Below are positions 7,703 through 15,610 of a DNA stretch of 64,000 nt, piece by piece. The notes below the pieces were generated by a model, which had not been told where the DNA came from, did not search any database, and saw only the letters and a list, made by a program, of their open reading frames with translations. The stretch comes from Glycomyces harbinensis (GTDB lineage: Bacteria; Actinomycetota; Actinomycetes; Mycobacteriales; Micromonosporaceae), in assembly GCF_900101745.1 (NCBI RefSeq), contig NZ_FNAD01000015.1, forward strand, positions 95,942-159,941. The letters run 5' to 3'. The position numbers and the translations under genes are program-made. Positions within the stretch are counted from its first letter, which is position 1. The number at the start of each line of letters is the position of its first letter.

Positions 7703-8631
7703 TGGCGCGCATCGAAGCCCGCGGGCTGAGCAAGCGGTTCGGCGGCAAGCACGCCGTCCGCGACGTCTCCTTCGACGTCGAACCCGGCCGGATCACGGGC
7801 TTCCTGGGCCCCAACGGCTCCGGGAAGTCCACGACCATGCGCCTCATGCTCGGCCTCGACCTCGGGCAGGGCGAGACCCGCTTCGACGGCGAGACCTACC
7901 GCGAACTCGCCGACCCGGTGCGCCGCGTCGGCGCGCTCCTGGACTCCGGCGCCTTCCACCCCAGGCGCAGCGCCCGCGACCATCTCCGCATGATCGCGCG
8001 GGGCGCGGGCCTGCCGCCCTCACGCGCCGACGAAGTGCTCAACCAGGTTGGCCTCGGGGCCGTCGCCGACCGGCCCCCGAAGGGGTTCTCGCTCGGCATG
8101 AACCAGCGGCTCGGGCTCGCCGCCGCGCTCATCGGCCGCCCCGACACGCTCCTGCTCGACGAGCCCGCGAACGGCATGGACCCGCAGGGGATGCGCTGGC
8201 TGCGTGACTTCCTCGAACATTATGCGGCCGAAGGGAACACCGTCTTCGTGTCCTCGCATCTGCTCGCGGACCTGGAGGCCTTCGCCGAGCACGTCGTCGT
8301 CATCGGCCAGGGCCGGCTCCTCGCGGACTCGCCGCTGAAGGCGTTCATGGCCGCGCACGGCGTCGAGCGCGTCCGCGTCCGCACCACCGAGCCCGAGCAG
8401 CTCGCGGCGGCGGTCGAGGACGCCGGCGGCGCCGTGCCCGAACGCGACGGCGAACGGCTCACGGTCACCGGCCTCGACGTCAAGGCCGTCGCCGAACTCG
8501 CCGCCTCCCGGCGGCTCCTCGTCACCGAGCTCGTGGCCGTCAGCGGCAGCCTCGAGGAGGCCTTCCTCAACGCCTCGGCCGCGTCGGTCGAATACGGGAC
8601 CGATCAGGCCCGGATCGAGGTAACCCGATGA
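7702..8631 (+). CDS. ABC transporter ATPase, DrrA/BcrA type
   Basis: A 309-aa protein with Walker A (GPNGSGKST), a degenerate signature (FSLGMNQR), Walker B (TLLLDEPANGMDP) and an H-loop (SSHLL), followed by a C-terminal regulatory extension typical of drug-export ATPases. ATGA overlaps link it to the ATPase before it and the permease after it. It is clearly paralogous to the ATPase at 21845: the same extension, and the same VEY motif near the C-terminus. DrrAB/BcrAB-type pumps often give self-resistance to membrane-active antibiotics, so self-protection is plausible here. Confidence 0.88.
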   Translation: MARIEARGLSKRFGGKHAVRDVSFDVEPGRITGFLGPNGSGKSTTMRLMLGLDLGQGETRFDGETYRELADPVRRVGALLDSGAFHPRRSARDHLRMIARGAGLPPSRADEVLNQVGLGAVADRPPKGFSLGMNQRLGLAAALIGRPDTLLLDEPANGMDPQGMRWLRDFLEHYAAEGNTVFVSSHLLADLEAFAEHVVVIGQGRLLADSPLKAFMAAHGVERVRVRTTEPEQLAAAVEDAGGAVPERDGERLTVTGLDVKAVAELAASRRLLVTELVAVSGSLEEAFLNASAASVEYGTDQARIEVTR

Positions 8632-9428
8632 GCCGCAACGCACTCGCCTACGAATGGGCCCGCCTGCGGACCCTCCGCTCCACCTGGTGGATCGCCGCGG
8701 TCTCGGTCGCCGTCACCGCCGTCGTCACCTGGGGGTACGCGTCCGTGGCGGTCGGCGTCGGCGACATCGGGATCACCGTGGGACCCGCCGAGGCCGTGGT
8801 CATGGTCATCGGGAAGTCCTCGTTCGCGCCGCTGGCGGCGGGCCTGATCGGCGTGCTCGCCGTGGGCACCGAGTACCGGCACCGCACGCTGCGCACCACC
8901 GTGCTCGTCACCCCGGACCGGACCGCCGCGATCACCGCGAAAGCGGTCACGGTGGCCGCCTTCGCGATCGCGATCGGCATCGCGAACCTCGCGGTCTCGT
9001 GGGCCGTCGGCGCGGCGGTGCTCGCCGGACGGATCGACCTCGGCGCGTCGGCCGGGCTCCTCGCAGGCTTCCACGCCGCGTACCTCCTCCAGGCCGCCGG
9101 CTGGGCGCTCATCGGCCTCGCCCTGACCGTCGCCACCCGCTCGCAGATCATCGGCCTCCTCGCGATCGTGCTCGTGCCCAATGTGATCGAGCCGCTGTTC
9201 GGTTCGATCGGGATGCTCGCCGGGCAGGACTGGCTCGCCCGCATCGGCGCGTACCTGCCGTTCTCCGCCGGGCAGGCGATGACCGACATCGCCGGCTCCA
9301 CCTCAGCGGCGCTGCTCGCCGACGGCGAGACCAGGGCCGACCCGCTCATCGCCGGCCTCGTGTTCGCCGCCACGGTCGCGGGACTCGCGGTCTACGCCGT
9401 CAACGACTTCCGCCGCCAAGACCTCTGA
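8628..9428 (+). CDS. ABC-2 type permease, partner of the DrrA-like ATPase
   Basis: A 266-aa membrane protein with six hydrophobic segments and the ABC-2 layout: first helix near residue 20, a charged loop with GTEYRHRTLRTT after helix 2, then a four-helix bundle. It overlaps the ATPase gene by ATGA and is followed 16 nt later by a lipoprotein gene. The EYRHRTLR motif is the coupling-helix region usual in actinobacterial ABC-2 exporters. Substrate unknown; context suggests peptide efflux or immunity. Confidence 0.85.
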   Translation: MSRNALAYEWARLRTLRSTWWIAAVSVAVTAVVTWGYASVAVGVGDIGITVGPAEAVVMVIGKSSFAPLAAGLIGVLAVGTEYRHRTLRTTVLVTPDRTAAITAKAVTVAAFAIAIGIANLAVSWAVGAAVLAGRIDLGASAGLLAGFHAAYLLQAAGWALIGLALTVATRSQIIGLLAIVLVPNVIEPLFGSIGMLAGQDWLARIGAYLPFSAGQAMTDIAGSTSAALLADGETRADPLIAGLVFAATVAGLAVYAVNDFRRQDL

Positions 9429-9444
9429 CACGAATGGGGACCAC

Positions 9445-9954
9445 GTGATGCGACAACACCTGACACCGATCCTCGCGGTGCTCGCCGCGGCCGCACTCCT
9501 GGGCGCCTGCTCCGACGACGGGGCGGACGACCAGGTCGCGACCGCCGGCGGGGACGCCACCGAGAGCGCCGCCGAGTCCACCGCGGCGAGCGACGACGCC
9601 CAGGCGCTCGCGTTCGCCGAGTGCATGCGCGAGAACGGCATCGACATGCCCGACCCGACCGCGGGCCTCGAGGGCCTGCTGGAGGCGGCCACCGCGTCCT
9701 CCTCCGGCCACACCGACGCCGAACTCACCGCCGCGATCAGCGCGTGCGAGTCCGAGCTGCCCGCCTTCGACGAGGTGGAGGGCGTCGACGTCGACGAGGA
9801 GGCCCTGCTCGCGCACACCGAATGCCTGCGGGAGCAGGGACTCGACATCTCCGACGACCTCGAGGACACCGCGCAGTACGAGGAGATGGACCCCGAACTC
9901 CTCGACGCGGCCTTCGCCGCCTGCGAGCACCTCCTCAACGGGACCGGCGGATGA
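9445..9954 (+). CDS. Lipoprotein with repeated Cys motif, efflux-cassette associated
   Basis: About 168-169 aa, starting at GTG 9445 or ATG 9448. A signal peptide ends in the lipobox LGAC (Cys about 21), predicting an exported lipoprotein. The mature part is very acidic and contains two related segments, FAECMRENGIDMPDP and HTECLREQGLDISDD, each with paired cysteines. Proteins with this motif commonly sit next to HlyD/MacB efflux genes in actinomycetes. The last codon overlaps the ATG of the next gene. It may act as an extracytoplasmic accessory of the pump; the function is unproven. Confidence 0.8.
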   Translation: MMRQHLTPILAVLAAAALLGACSDDGADDQVATAGGDATESAAESTAASDDAQALAFAECMRENGIDMPDPTAGLEGLLEAATASSSGHTDAELTAAISACESELPAFDEVEGVDVDEEALLAHTECLREQGLDISDDLEDTAQYEEMDPELLDAAFAACEHLLNGTGG

Positions 9955-10997
9955 GAAGGCTGCTCTGGCCGGCGATCGCGGTCGCCGCGATCCTCTCGGC
10001 GGGTGCGACGACCCTCGTCGTCCTCGACGCGCGCGGCGACACGGCCGAGGAGGAGCCCGAGGCCGACTTCCCCACGGCCGTCGTCGAACTCGGCGACATC
10101 ACCGCCGTCGAGACCTGGAAGGGCACCCTCGACCACGGCACGCCCGCCACGATCGGCACGGCCGCCTCGGGCACCGTCACGCGCCTCCCCGCGGTCGGCG
10201 ACGACCTCGCCGTCGGCGACACCGAGATCTATGTGGACGAACAGCCGGTCGTCCTCCTCGAGGGCGTCATCCCCATGTACCGCGACCTCGGCCCCGGCGA
10301 CAAGGGCCGCGACGTCGAGCAGCTGGAGCGGGGCCTCGCCGACCTCGGGTACGACGGCTTCACCGTCGACCGCGAGTTCACCTGGTACACCGCCGAAGCC
10401 GTCCGCCGCTGGCAGCGCGACCTCAAGGTCGAGAAGACCGGCACCGTCGGGGCGGACGCCGTGGTCTTCGTCGCCGAGGGCGGCCGGGTCGACCGCCTCC
10501 ACGTCGCCGTCGGCGACACCGTGGCCGCGGGCGACGCCGTCCTCGACCTCAGCGGCCCAGAGGTCTTCGCCAGCCTGGAGGTCGAGGTGAGCGACCTCGA
10601 CCTGGTCGAGACCGGCACCGAGGTGCTGGTCCTCCCGGCCGACGGGACCACCGTCGCCGGGACGGTGGCGCGGCGGGAAGTGGTCGAAGCGGACGCCGAG
10701 GCCGAGGGCGAGGAGGCCGAACCGGTCGCGCGCATCGAGGTCGCGCTCGCAGAACCGGTGCCGGAGGAGCAGATCGGCTCTCCGGTGAGCGTGGAGGTGG
10801 TGGTCGAGCGGCGCGAGGACGTGCTGCTGGTGCCGGTCTCGGCGCTGCTGGCCCTCTCGGAGGGCGGCTTCGGACTACAGCTCGCAGGGCAGGACGCCAT
10901 CGTCGTCGTGGAGACGGGGCTGTTCGCCGACGGGAAGGTCGAGATCACCGGAGAGGGCTTGACCGAGGGCACCGAGGTCGGGACGGCCGGCCGCTGA
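9951..10997 (+). CDS. MacA/HlyD-like periplasmic adaptor with peptidoglycan-binding domain
   Basis: A 348-aa protein with an N-terminal membrane anchor (residues 5-25). A PG_binding_1 domain (about 112-165, with GDKGRDVEQLERGLADLGY) is inserted in a membrane-fusion-protein fold (VGDTVAAGDAVLDLSG; the barrel-sandwich half-motif) and a C-terminal beta domain. It is the adaptor for the MacB-like ABC system encoded next. AS-48 producers carry a comparable adaptor/ATPase/permease set (as-48FGH) that contributes to resistance and secretion, but this lipoprotein-MacA-MacB cassette is also common in actinomycetes away from bacteriocins, so the link is contextual. Confidence 0.85.
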   Translation: MRRLLWPAIAVAAILSAGATTLVVLDARGDTAEEEPEADFPTAVVELGDITAVETWKGTLDHGTPATIGTAASGTVTRLPAVGDDLAVGDTEIYVDEQPVVLLEGVIPMYRDLGPGDKGRDVEQLERGLADLGYDGFTVDREFTWYTAEAVRRWQRDLKVEKTGTVGADAVVFVAEGGRVDRLHVAVGDTVAAGDAVLDLSGPEVFASLEVEVSDLDLVETGTEVLVLPADGTTVAGTVARREVVEADAEAEGEEAEPVARIEVALAEPVPEEQIGSPVSVEVVVERREDVLLVPVSALLALSEGGFGLQLAGQDAIVVVETGLFADGKVEITGEGLTEGTEVGTAGR

Positions 10998-11026
10998 GCC
11001 GGCAGGTCGACCCGCGGACTGCCATG

Positions 11027-11067
11027 GGCCTGGCGCGGCGAAAGTTGGACACAGGCCGCGCCAGGCC
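11027..11067. promoter_or_regulatory. 13-bp inverted repeat before the MacB ATPase gene
   Basis: GGCCTGGCGCGGC and its exact complement flank a 15-nt loop in the only sizeable gap of the efflux cassette. No T-run follows. It ends 23 nt before the GTG start of the ATPase and could be an operator, an mRNA-processing stem or a partial terminator. The ribosome-binding region right after it (AGAGAGGATGA) matches that of the precursor genes. Confidence 0.5.
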
Positions 11068-11090
11068 ACACCCAGAGAGGATGATTTCTC

Positions 11091-11906
11091 GTGGACGATC
11101 AGATTAACACCGCCGTGCAGGTGCGCACCGGCGACGAGAGGGCCGGTCCCGGGGCCGCGCGCCCGTCCGACCCGTCGGACGCATCGCCTTCACCGGAACC
11201 CGAACTCCCGCAGGACGATCCGGTGTCCGTGGTCGAGCTGGCCGGCGTCGACCGGACGTATCCGGGCAAACCCCCCGTGGCGGCCCTTCGGGGCGTCGAC
11301 CTCGCCGTCCGGCCGGGCGAACTGCTCGCCGTGGTGGGCCCGTCCGGCTCCGGAAAGTCCACATTGCTCAACATCGCGGGCACCCTCGACCGCGCCGACG
11401 CGGGAACCGTCCGCATCGACGGCCGCGACCTCTCGGACTGCTCGGACCGCCAGCTCGCGTCGATCCGCGCCCACCGCATCGGCTTCGTCTTCCAACAGTT
11501 CTTCCTCGCACCCGGCGCCAGCGCGCTCGACAACGTGGCCGACGGACTTCTCTACACCGGCCGCCCCAAGCGCGAGCGCCGCGAGGCCGCCTCCCGGACG
11601 CTCGAACGCGTCGGGCTGGGCGACCGGGCACACCACAAGCCGGGCGAACTGTCCGGCGGCCAGCGCCAGCGGGTCGCGATCGCGCGGGCGCTCGTGGGCG
11701 ATCCGGGACTGCTGCTGACGGACGAGCCGACGGGCGCGCTCGACAGCGCCACGGGCGAGGCGATCGTGGAGCTGCTGGTGGACCTGCACCGCGGCGGGAC
11801 CGCGGTCATCGTCATCACGCACGACGCCCAGGTGGCGGCGGCGATGCCGCGGCGGGTCCTGATGCGGGACGGTCGGATCGAGTCGGACGAGGCGGTGCGG
11901 GGATGA
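11091..11906 (+). CDS. MacB-type ABC transporter ATPase
   Basis: A 271-aa ATPase starting with GTG, with a charged N-terminal tail of about 45 residues, then Walker A (GPSGSGKST), Q-loop (FQQFFL), signature LSGGQRQRVAIARAL, Walker B LLTDEPTGALDS and H-loop (VITHD). This is the LolD/MacB subfamily that powers tripartite-like efflux or lipoprotein export. It overlaps the permease gene by ATGA. With the adaptor and permease it forms a MacAB-like pump at the end of the bacteriocin cluster. Confidence 0.9.
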   Translation: MDDQINTAVQVRTGDERAGPGAARPSDPSDASPSPEPELPQDDPVSVVELAGVDRTYPGKPPVAALRGVDLAVRPGELLAVVGPSGSGKSTLLNIAGTLDRADAGTVRIDGRDLSDCSDRQLASIRAHRIGFVFQQFFLAPGASALDNVADGLLYTGRPKRERREAASRTLERVGLGDRAHHKPGELSGGQRQRVAIARALVGDPGLLLTDEPTGALDSATGEAIVELLVDLHRGGTAVIVITHDAQVAAAMPRRVLMRDGRIESDEAVRG

Positions 11907-13096
11907 CGTTGGAGCCGTCGCGCCTGCGGGGCGCGGACCTGGTGGGTCTGGCGGTGGCCGGGATGCGGGCCCGGCCGCTGCGGGCCGTGCTGTCGGCGCT
12001 GGGCATCGCGGTGGGGATCGCCGCGATGGTGGTCGTGGTCGGGATCTCGGCGTCGAGCCGGGCGGAGGTCGAGGCGCAGCTGGAACTGCTGGGCACCAAC
12101 CTGCTGACGGTGAGTCCGGGCCAGACGATCACCGGCGAGGAGGCGAGCCTGCCGCCCGAGAGCGTCGACATGGTGGCGCGGATCGGCCCGGTGGAGTCGG
12201 TGGGCGCGATCGGGGAGGTCGACGCGAACGTGTACCGGAGCGAGGCGATCGATCCGAACCTGAGCAACGGCATCACGGTGTACGCGACCACAGTGGACCT
12301 GTTGGGTACGGTCGGCGGCGAGGTGGCGGAGGGCCGGTTCCTGGACGAGGCGCTCGCGGCGTTCCCGACGACGGTGCTGGGGTCGACCACGGCCGAGCGG
12401 CTGGGGATCACGGTCGCGGACGGTTCGGTCGCGGTGCGGATCGGCGACGAGGACTTCACGGTGGTGGGCGTGCTCGAACCGGTGCCGCTGGTGCCGGAGC
12501 TGGACGCGGGCGCGCTGGTCGGCTGGCCGGTGGCCGAGGCGGAACTGGGCTTCGACGGTGCCCCGACGACGATCTTCGAGCGCTCGCCGGACGCGACGGT
12601 GGCGGCGGTGCGGGAGGTGCTGCCCGCGACGGCGAATCCGGAGGCGCCGCAGGAGACCGTCGTGTCGCGGCCGTCGGACGCGTTGGCCGCCAAGGCGGCG
12701 ACGGACCGGACGCTGACGACGCTGCTGCTGAGCCTCGGCGGGGTGGCGCTCCTGGTCGGGGGGATCGGTGTGGCGAACACGATGGTGATCGCGGTGCTGG
12801 AGCGGCGCAGCGAGATCGGGTTGCGCCGTTCGCTGGGGGCGACGCGGGGGCACATCCGCGGTCAGTTCCTGGCGGAGTCGATGCTGCTGGCCGGTCTGGG
12901 CGGGGTCGGCGGGGCGGCGATCGGCGGCGCCGCGACGGCGGGGTTCGCGTTGTGGCAGGGCTGGCCGGTGTCGATCCCGTTGTGGGCCTTGGCGTTGTCG
13001 GCGGCGGCCACGATCGCGGTGGGGGCCGTGGCGGGCGTGTACCCGGCGTCGAAGGCGGCCCGGTACTCGCCGACGGTCGCGTTGAGCGCCTATTGA
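11903..13096 (+). CDS. MacB-type ABC transporter permease
   Basis: A 397-aa FtsX/MacB-family permease: first transmembrane helix near residues 25-48 (ALGIAVGIAAMVVVVGIS), a large extracytoplasmic MacB_PCD domain (about 49-270), then three helices near 275-300, 325-355 and 365-390 with the motif RRSEIGLRRSLGATRGHI before the second helix. This architecture uses mechanotransmission rather than a channel. It ends the plus-strand run; the LysR gene converges 13 nt away. Confidence 0.9.
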   Translation: MTLEPSRLRGADLVGLAVAGMRARPLRAVLSALGIAVGIAAMVVVVGISASSRAEVEAQLELLGTNLLTVSPGQTITGEEASLPPESVDMVARIGPVESVGAIGEVDANVYRSEAIDPNLSNGITVYATTVDLLGTVGGEVAEGRFLDEALAAFPTTVLGSTTAERLGITVADGSVAVRIGDEDFTVVGVLEPVPLVPELDAGALVGWPVAEAELGFDGAPTTIFERSPDATVAAVREVLPATANPEAPQETVVSRPSDALAAKAATDRTLTTLLLSLGGVALLVGGIGVANTMVIAVLERRSEIGLRRSLGATRGHIRGQFLAESMLLAGLGGVGGAAIGGAATAGFALWQGWPVSIPLWALALSAAATIAVGAVAGVYPASKAARYSPTVALSAY

Positions 13097-13109
13097 GGTC
13101 CGGCGGGGC

Positions 13110-14036
13110 TCAGCCGGCGACCGGCGCTAGAGCCGGAACCGCCGGTGCCTTGACGCGGGTCGCGGCGGCGACGCGGTCGGCGAAGGCGTCCACTGCCATG
13201 GTGGCTTCGCCCGCGCGCCATACGAGTCCGTAGCGGACCGGCGGGGCGTCGAGGATCTGGACGTAGGCCACGCCGGGCCGGGGCTGGTAGGCGGCGGTGT
13301 GCGCGGCGGTCAGCAGGGCGCCCTTGCCGCCGGCGACGAGCATCAGCGCCTCCTGGAGGCTCGTGATGCCCGGGCCGGCCGCGATCGGGAGGCCGCTCGG
13401 GGTCGCGCGGGGCGACTGGGTCTCGCGGCGGTAGTCCGGGACGTCGCCTTCGATGTGGAGGAGTCCGGTCTCGGCGAGGTCGTCCATGGTGAGCCAGGGC
13501 TTCGCGGCGAGCGGGTGGCCGGCGGCGACGGCGAGCATGCGGCCCTCGGTGAGGAGCGTCGCGCTCTTGGCGAGGTCGTCCTCGCGCACGGGCAGCTCCA
13601 TGAGCTGGACGTCGTAATAGCGGTCGCGCAGCTGGGTGAACGGGTCGGTGAAGGACATCTCGCAGATCTCGACCGACAGCTCGGGGTGGGCGGCGCGGAG
13701 GTCGTCGACCGCCTTCATGGCGATCTCGCCGGTCAGGGACGCGGAGAAGCCGACGCGGAGGGTGCCGCCCATGCCCTGGGCCGCGGCGGCGGTCCTCGCC
13801 AGCGCCTGCTCGATCGCCCGGTGGTGGGGTTCGACGTCCTCGCGGAACCGCGCGCCGAGTTCGGTGAGCGCGACGGTGCGGCTGGTGCGCTCGAACAGGG
13901 GCGCGCCGAGGCGGCGTTCGAGGCGCTGGATCAGCTGGCTGACGCGGGCGCGGGAGAGCCGCATCCGCACCGCCGTGCGGCCGAAGTGCAGCTCCTCGGC
14001 CAGGATCAGGAAGCACTCGAGTTCGTCGCGTTCCAC
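13110..14036 (-). CDS. LysR-family transcriptional regulator
   Basis: The GTG start at 14036 follows GGAGG by 5 nt; a longer in-frame ATG at 14147 would cross the divergent promoter. The 308-aa product has an N-terminal winged HTH (residues 1-60, FGRTAVRMRLSRARVSQLIQRLERRLGAPLFER) and a periplasmic-binding-like effector domain. It is divergent from an MFS transporter gene, the classical arrangement in which the LysR protein controls its neighbour in response to the transported compound. Confidence 0.88.
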   Translation of the reverse strand: MERDELECFLILAEELHFGRTAVRMRLSRARVSQLIQRLERRLGAPLFERTSRTVALTELGARFREDVEPHHRAIEQALARTAAAAQGMGGTLRVGFSASLTGEIAMKAVDDLRAAHPELSVEICEMSFTDPFTQLRDRYYDVQLMELPVREDDLAKSATLLTEGRMLAVAAGHPLAAKPWLTMDDLAETGLLHIEGDVPDYRRETQSPRATPSGLPIAAGPGITSLQEALMLVAGGKGALLTAAHTAAYQPRPGVAYVQILDAPPVRYGLVWRAGEATMAVDAFADRVAAATRVKAPAVPALAPVAG

Positions 14037-14068
14037 GGGGTCCTCCGTATCGGTAAGCCTGACTGAAT

Positions 14069-14081
14069 GAACGTTGCGTTC
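14069..14081. promoter_or_regulatory. Candidate LysR operator between lysR-like and MFS genes
   Basis: GAACG-TTG-CGTTC is a short perfect dyad of the kind bound by LysR proteins. It lies in the 120-bp divergent region (14037-14156), 33 nt from the regulator start and 76 nt from the transporter start. Confidence 0.4.
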
Positions 14082-14156
14082 TTCGCCGTTGTTCCCGCGC
14101 TCTCGCGGATCGATGATTTCAGGGCCAGAGAAACCGTCATCGGCCAAGGAGTACCC

Positions 14157-15566
14157 GTGAAAGCCCGTGAATGGGGTGTGCTGCTCGTCCTTTCAGGAGC
14201 GATCTTCCTGGAGGGCATCGACGTCGCCATGCTCAACATCGCCCTGCCCTCGATCCGCACCGACCTCGGCCTGTCCACCGGGTCGCTCCAGTGGGTCGTG
14301 AGCGCCTACGTCCTCGGCTACGGCGGCTTCATGCTGCTGGGCGGCCGGGCCGCCGACATCCTGGGGCGGCGCCGGGTGTTCCTGGCCGCGCTCCTGGTGT
14401 TCCTGCTGTTCTCCGGACTCGGCGGGTTCGCCGAGGACGGCGCGACGCTCATCGCGGCGCGGTTCGTCACCGGCCTCGCCGCCGCGTTCATGACCCCGGC
14501 CGGGCTGTCGATCATCACCACCGGGTTCGACGAGGGACCCAAGCGCGACCGGGCCCTGATGGTCTACGGCGCCATCGGCGCCGGCGGATTCACGCTCGGC
14601 ATGGTCATCGGCGGGCTGCTCACCTCGCTCGACTGGCGGTGGGTGTTCTTCATGCCGGTGGGGCTGTCGCTGGTCATCCTGGTCGCCGCGGCCCTGCTCA
14701 TCCCGAAGTCGCCGCGCCCGGTACGGGACGGGCGCCGGTTCGACCTGTTCGGCGGCCTCACGATCACCGCCGCGGTGGTGCTGCTCGTGCTCGGCGTCGA
14801 ACGCGCCGCGCACGTCGCCGTCGGCTGGACCGTGGGCATCGTGGCCGTGAGCGTCGCGCTCATCGCGGTGTTCGTCGCGGTGGAGCGGCGCCATCCCGCG
14901 CCGCTGGTGCGTCTGGGGATCTTCCGGTCCGGTTCACTGGTGCGCGCCAACCTCATCGGGATGCTGTTCATGGCCGGGTTCTTCGGCTTCCAGTTCCTGG
15001 TGGTCCTGTACCTCCAGGAGCTGCGGGGCTGGTCGACCATCGAGGCGAGCCTGGCGATGCTGGTGATCGGCATCGACGTCGCGCTCGCCCCGACCGTGAC
15101 GCCGAAGCTGGTGCGCCGCTTCGGCAACGCGCCGGTGCTCCTGGCCGGTCTCGTGTCCGCGGCACTGGGCTTCGCGCTGTTCCTTTCCGCCGGAATGGAC
15201 TCCAGTTACGGGGAGCTGCTGCCGAGCCTGGTGCTCATGGGCCTGGCGTTCACGCTGGCGTACGGCCCGCTCACCATCATCGCCACCAACGGGATCGACG
15301 AAGCCGAGCAGGGACTGGCGGGCGGGCTGCTGTACACGTCGTTCCAGTTCGGCGCGGCGATCGGACTCGCGGGCGTCGCGGCCGTCAACGTCGCCGCCAC
15401 CGGCTCCGACGCCCCGCAGGCGCTGCTCGACGGCTACCGGGCCGCGATGCTGGTGCCGATCGGCGCGGCGGTCGTCGCCGTGGTCGTCGGGGCGTTCAAC
15501 CTGGGCCGCAAGAAGCACGACGCGGTCGAGAAGGAGGGGGAGCCGGTGCTCGCCGGCGTCGCCTGA
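14157..15566 (+). CDS. MFS drug exporter, DHA2 (EmrB/QacA-like) family
   Basis: The GTG start at 14157 follows AAGGA with good spacing, giving 469 aa. About fourteen hydrophobic helices; motif A-like GGRAADILGRRRVF after helix 2 and motif C-like GAIGAGGFTLGMVIGG in helix 5 are typical of drug/proton antiporters. Probably exports a toxic small molecule; the divergent LysR gene is the likely regulator. A hairpin terminator shared with the converging GH15 gene follows. Confidence 0.87.
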   Translation: MKAREWGVLLVLSGAIFLEGIDVAMLNIALPSIRTDLGLSTGSLQWVVSAYVLGYGGFMLLGGRAADILGRRRVFLAALLVFLLFSGLGGFAEDGATLIAARFVTGLAAAFMTPAGLSIITTGFDEGPKRDRALMVYGAIGAGGFTLGMVIGGLLTSLDWRWVFFMPVGLSLVILVAAALLIPKSPRPVRDGRRFDLFGGLTITAAVVLLVLGVERAAHVAVGWTVGIVAVSVALIAVFVAVERRHPAPLVRLGIFRSGSLVRANLIGMLFMAGFFGFQFLVVLYLQELRGWSTIEASLAMLVIGIDVALAPTVTPKLVRRFGNAPVLLAGLVSAALGFALFLSAGMDSSYGELLPSLVLMGLAFTLAYGPLTIIATNGIDEAEQGLAGGLLYTSFQFGAAIGLAGVAAVNVAATGSDAPQALLDGYRAAMLVPIGAAVVAVVVGAFNLGRKKHDAVEKEGEPVLAGVA

Positions 15567-15576
15567 CCGACGCGGA

Positions 15577-15603
15577 GGCCCCGGACCGGTGCGGTCCGGG
15601 GCC
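15577..15603. terminator. Bidirectional hairpin between MFS and GH15 genes
   Basis: GGCCCCGGACC and GGTCCGGGGCC form a perfect 11-bp stem with a 5-nt loop between convergent genes, serving both strands. Confidence 0.8.
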
Positions 15604-15610
15604 CCGGTGC

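Noticed and set aside
9445..13096. Treating the lipoprotein-MacA-MacB cassette as proven part of the bacteriocin cluster
   Set aside because: The same cassette is widespread in actinomycetes without bacteriocins; here only position, strand and the shared ribosome-binding leader support a link.
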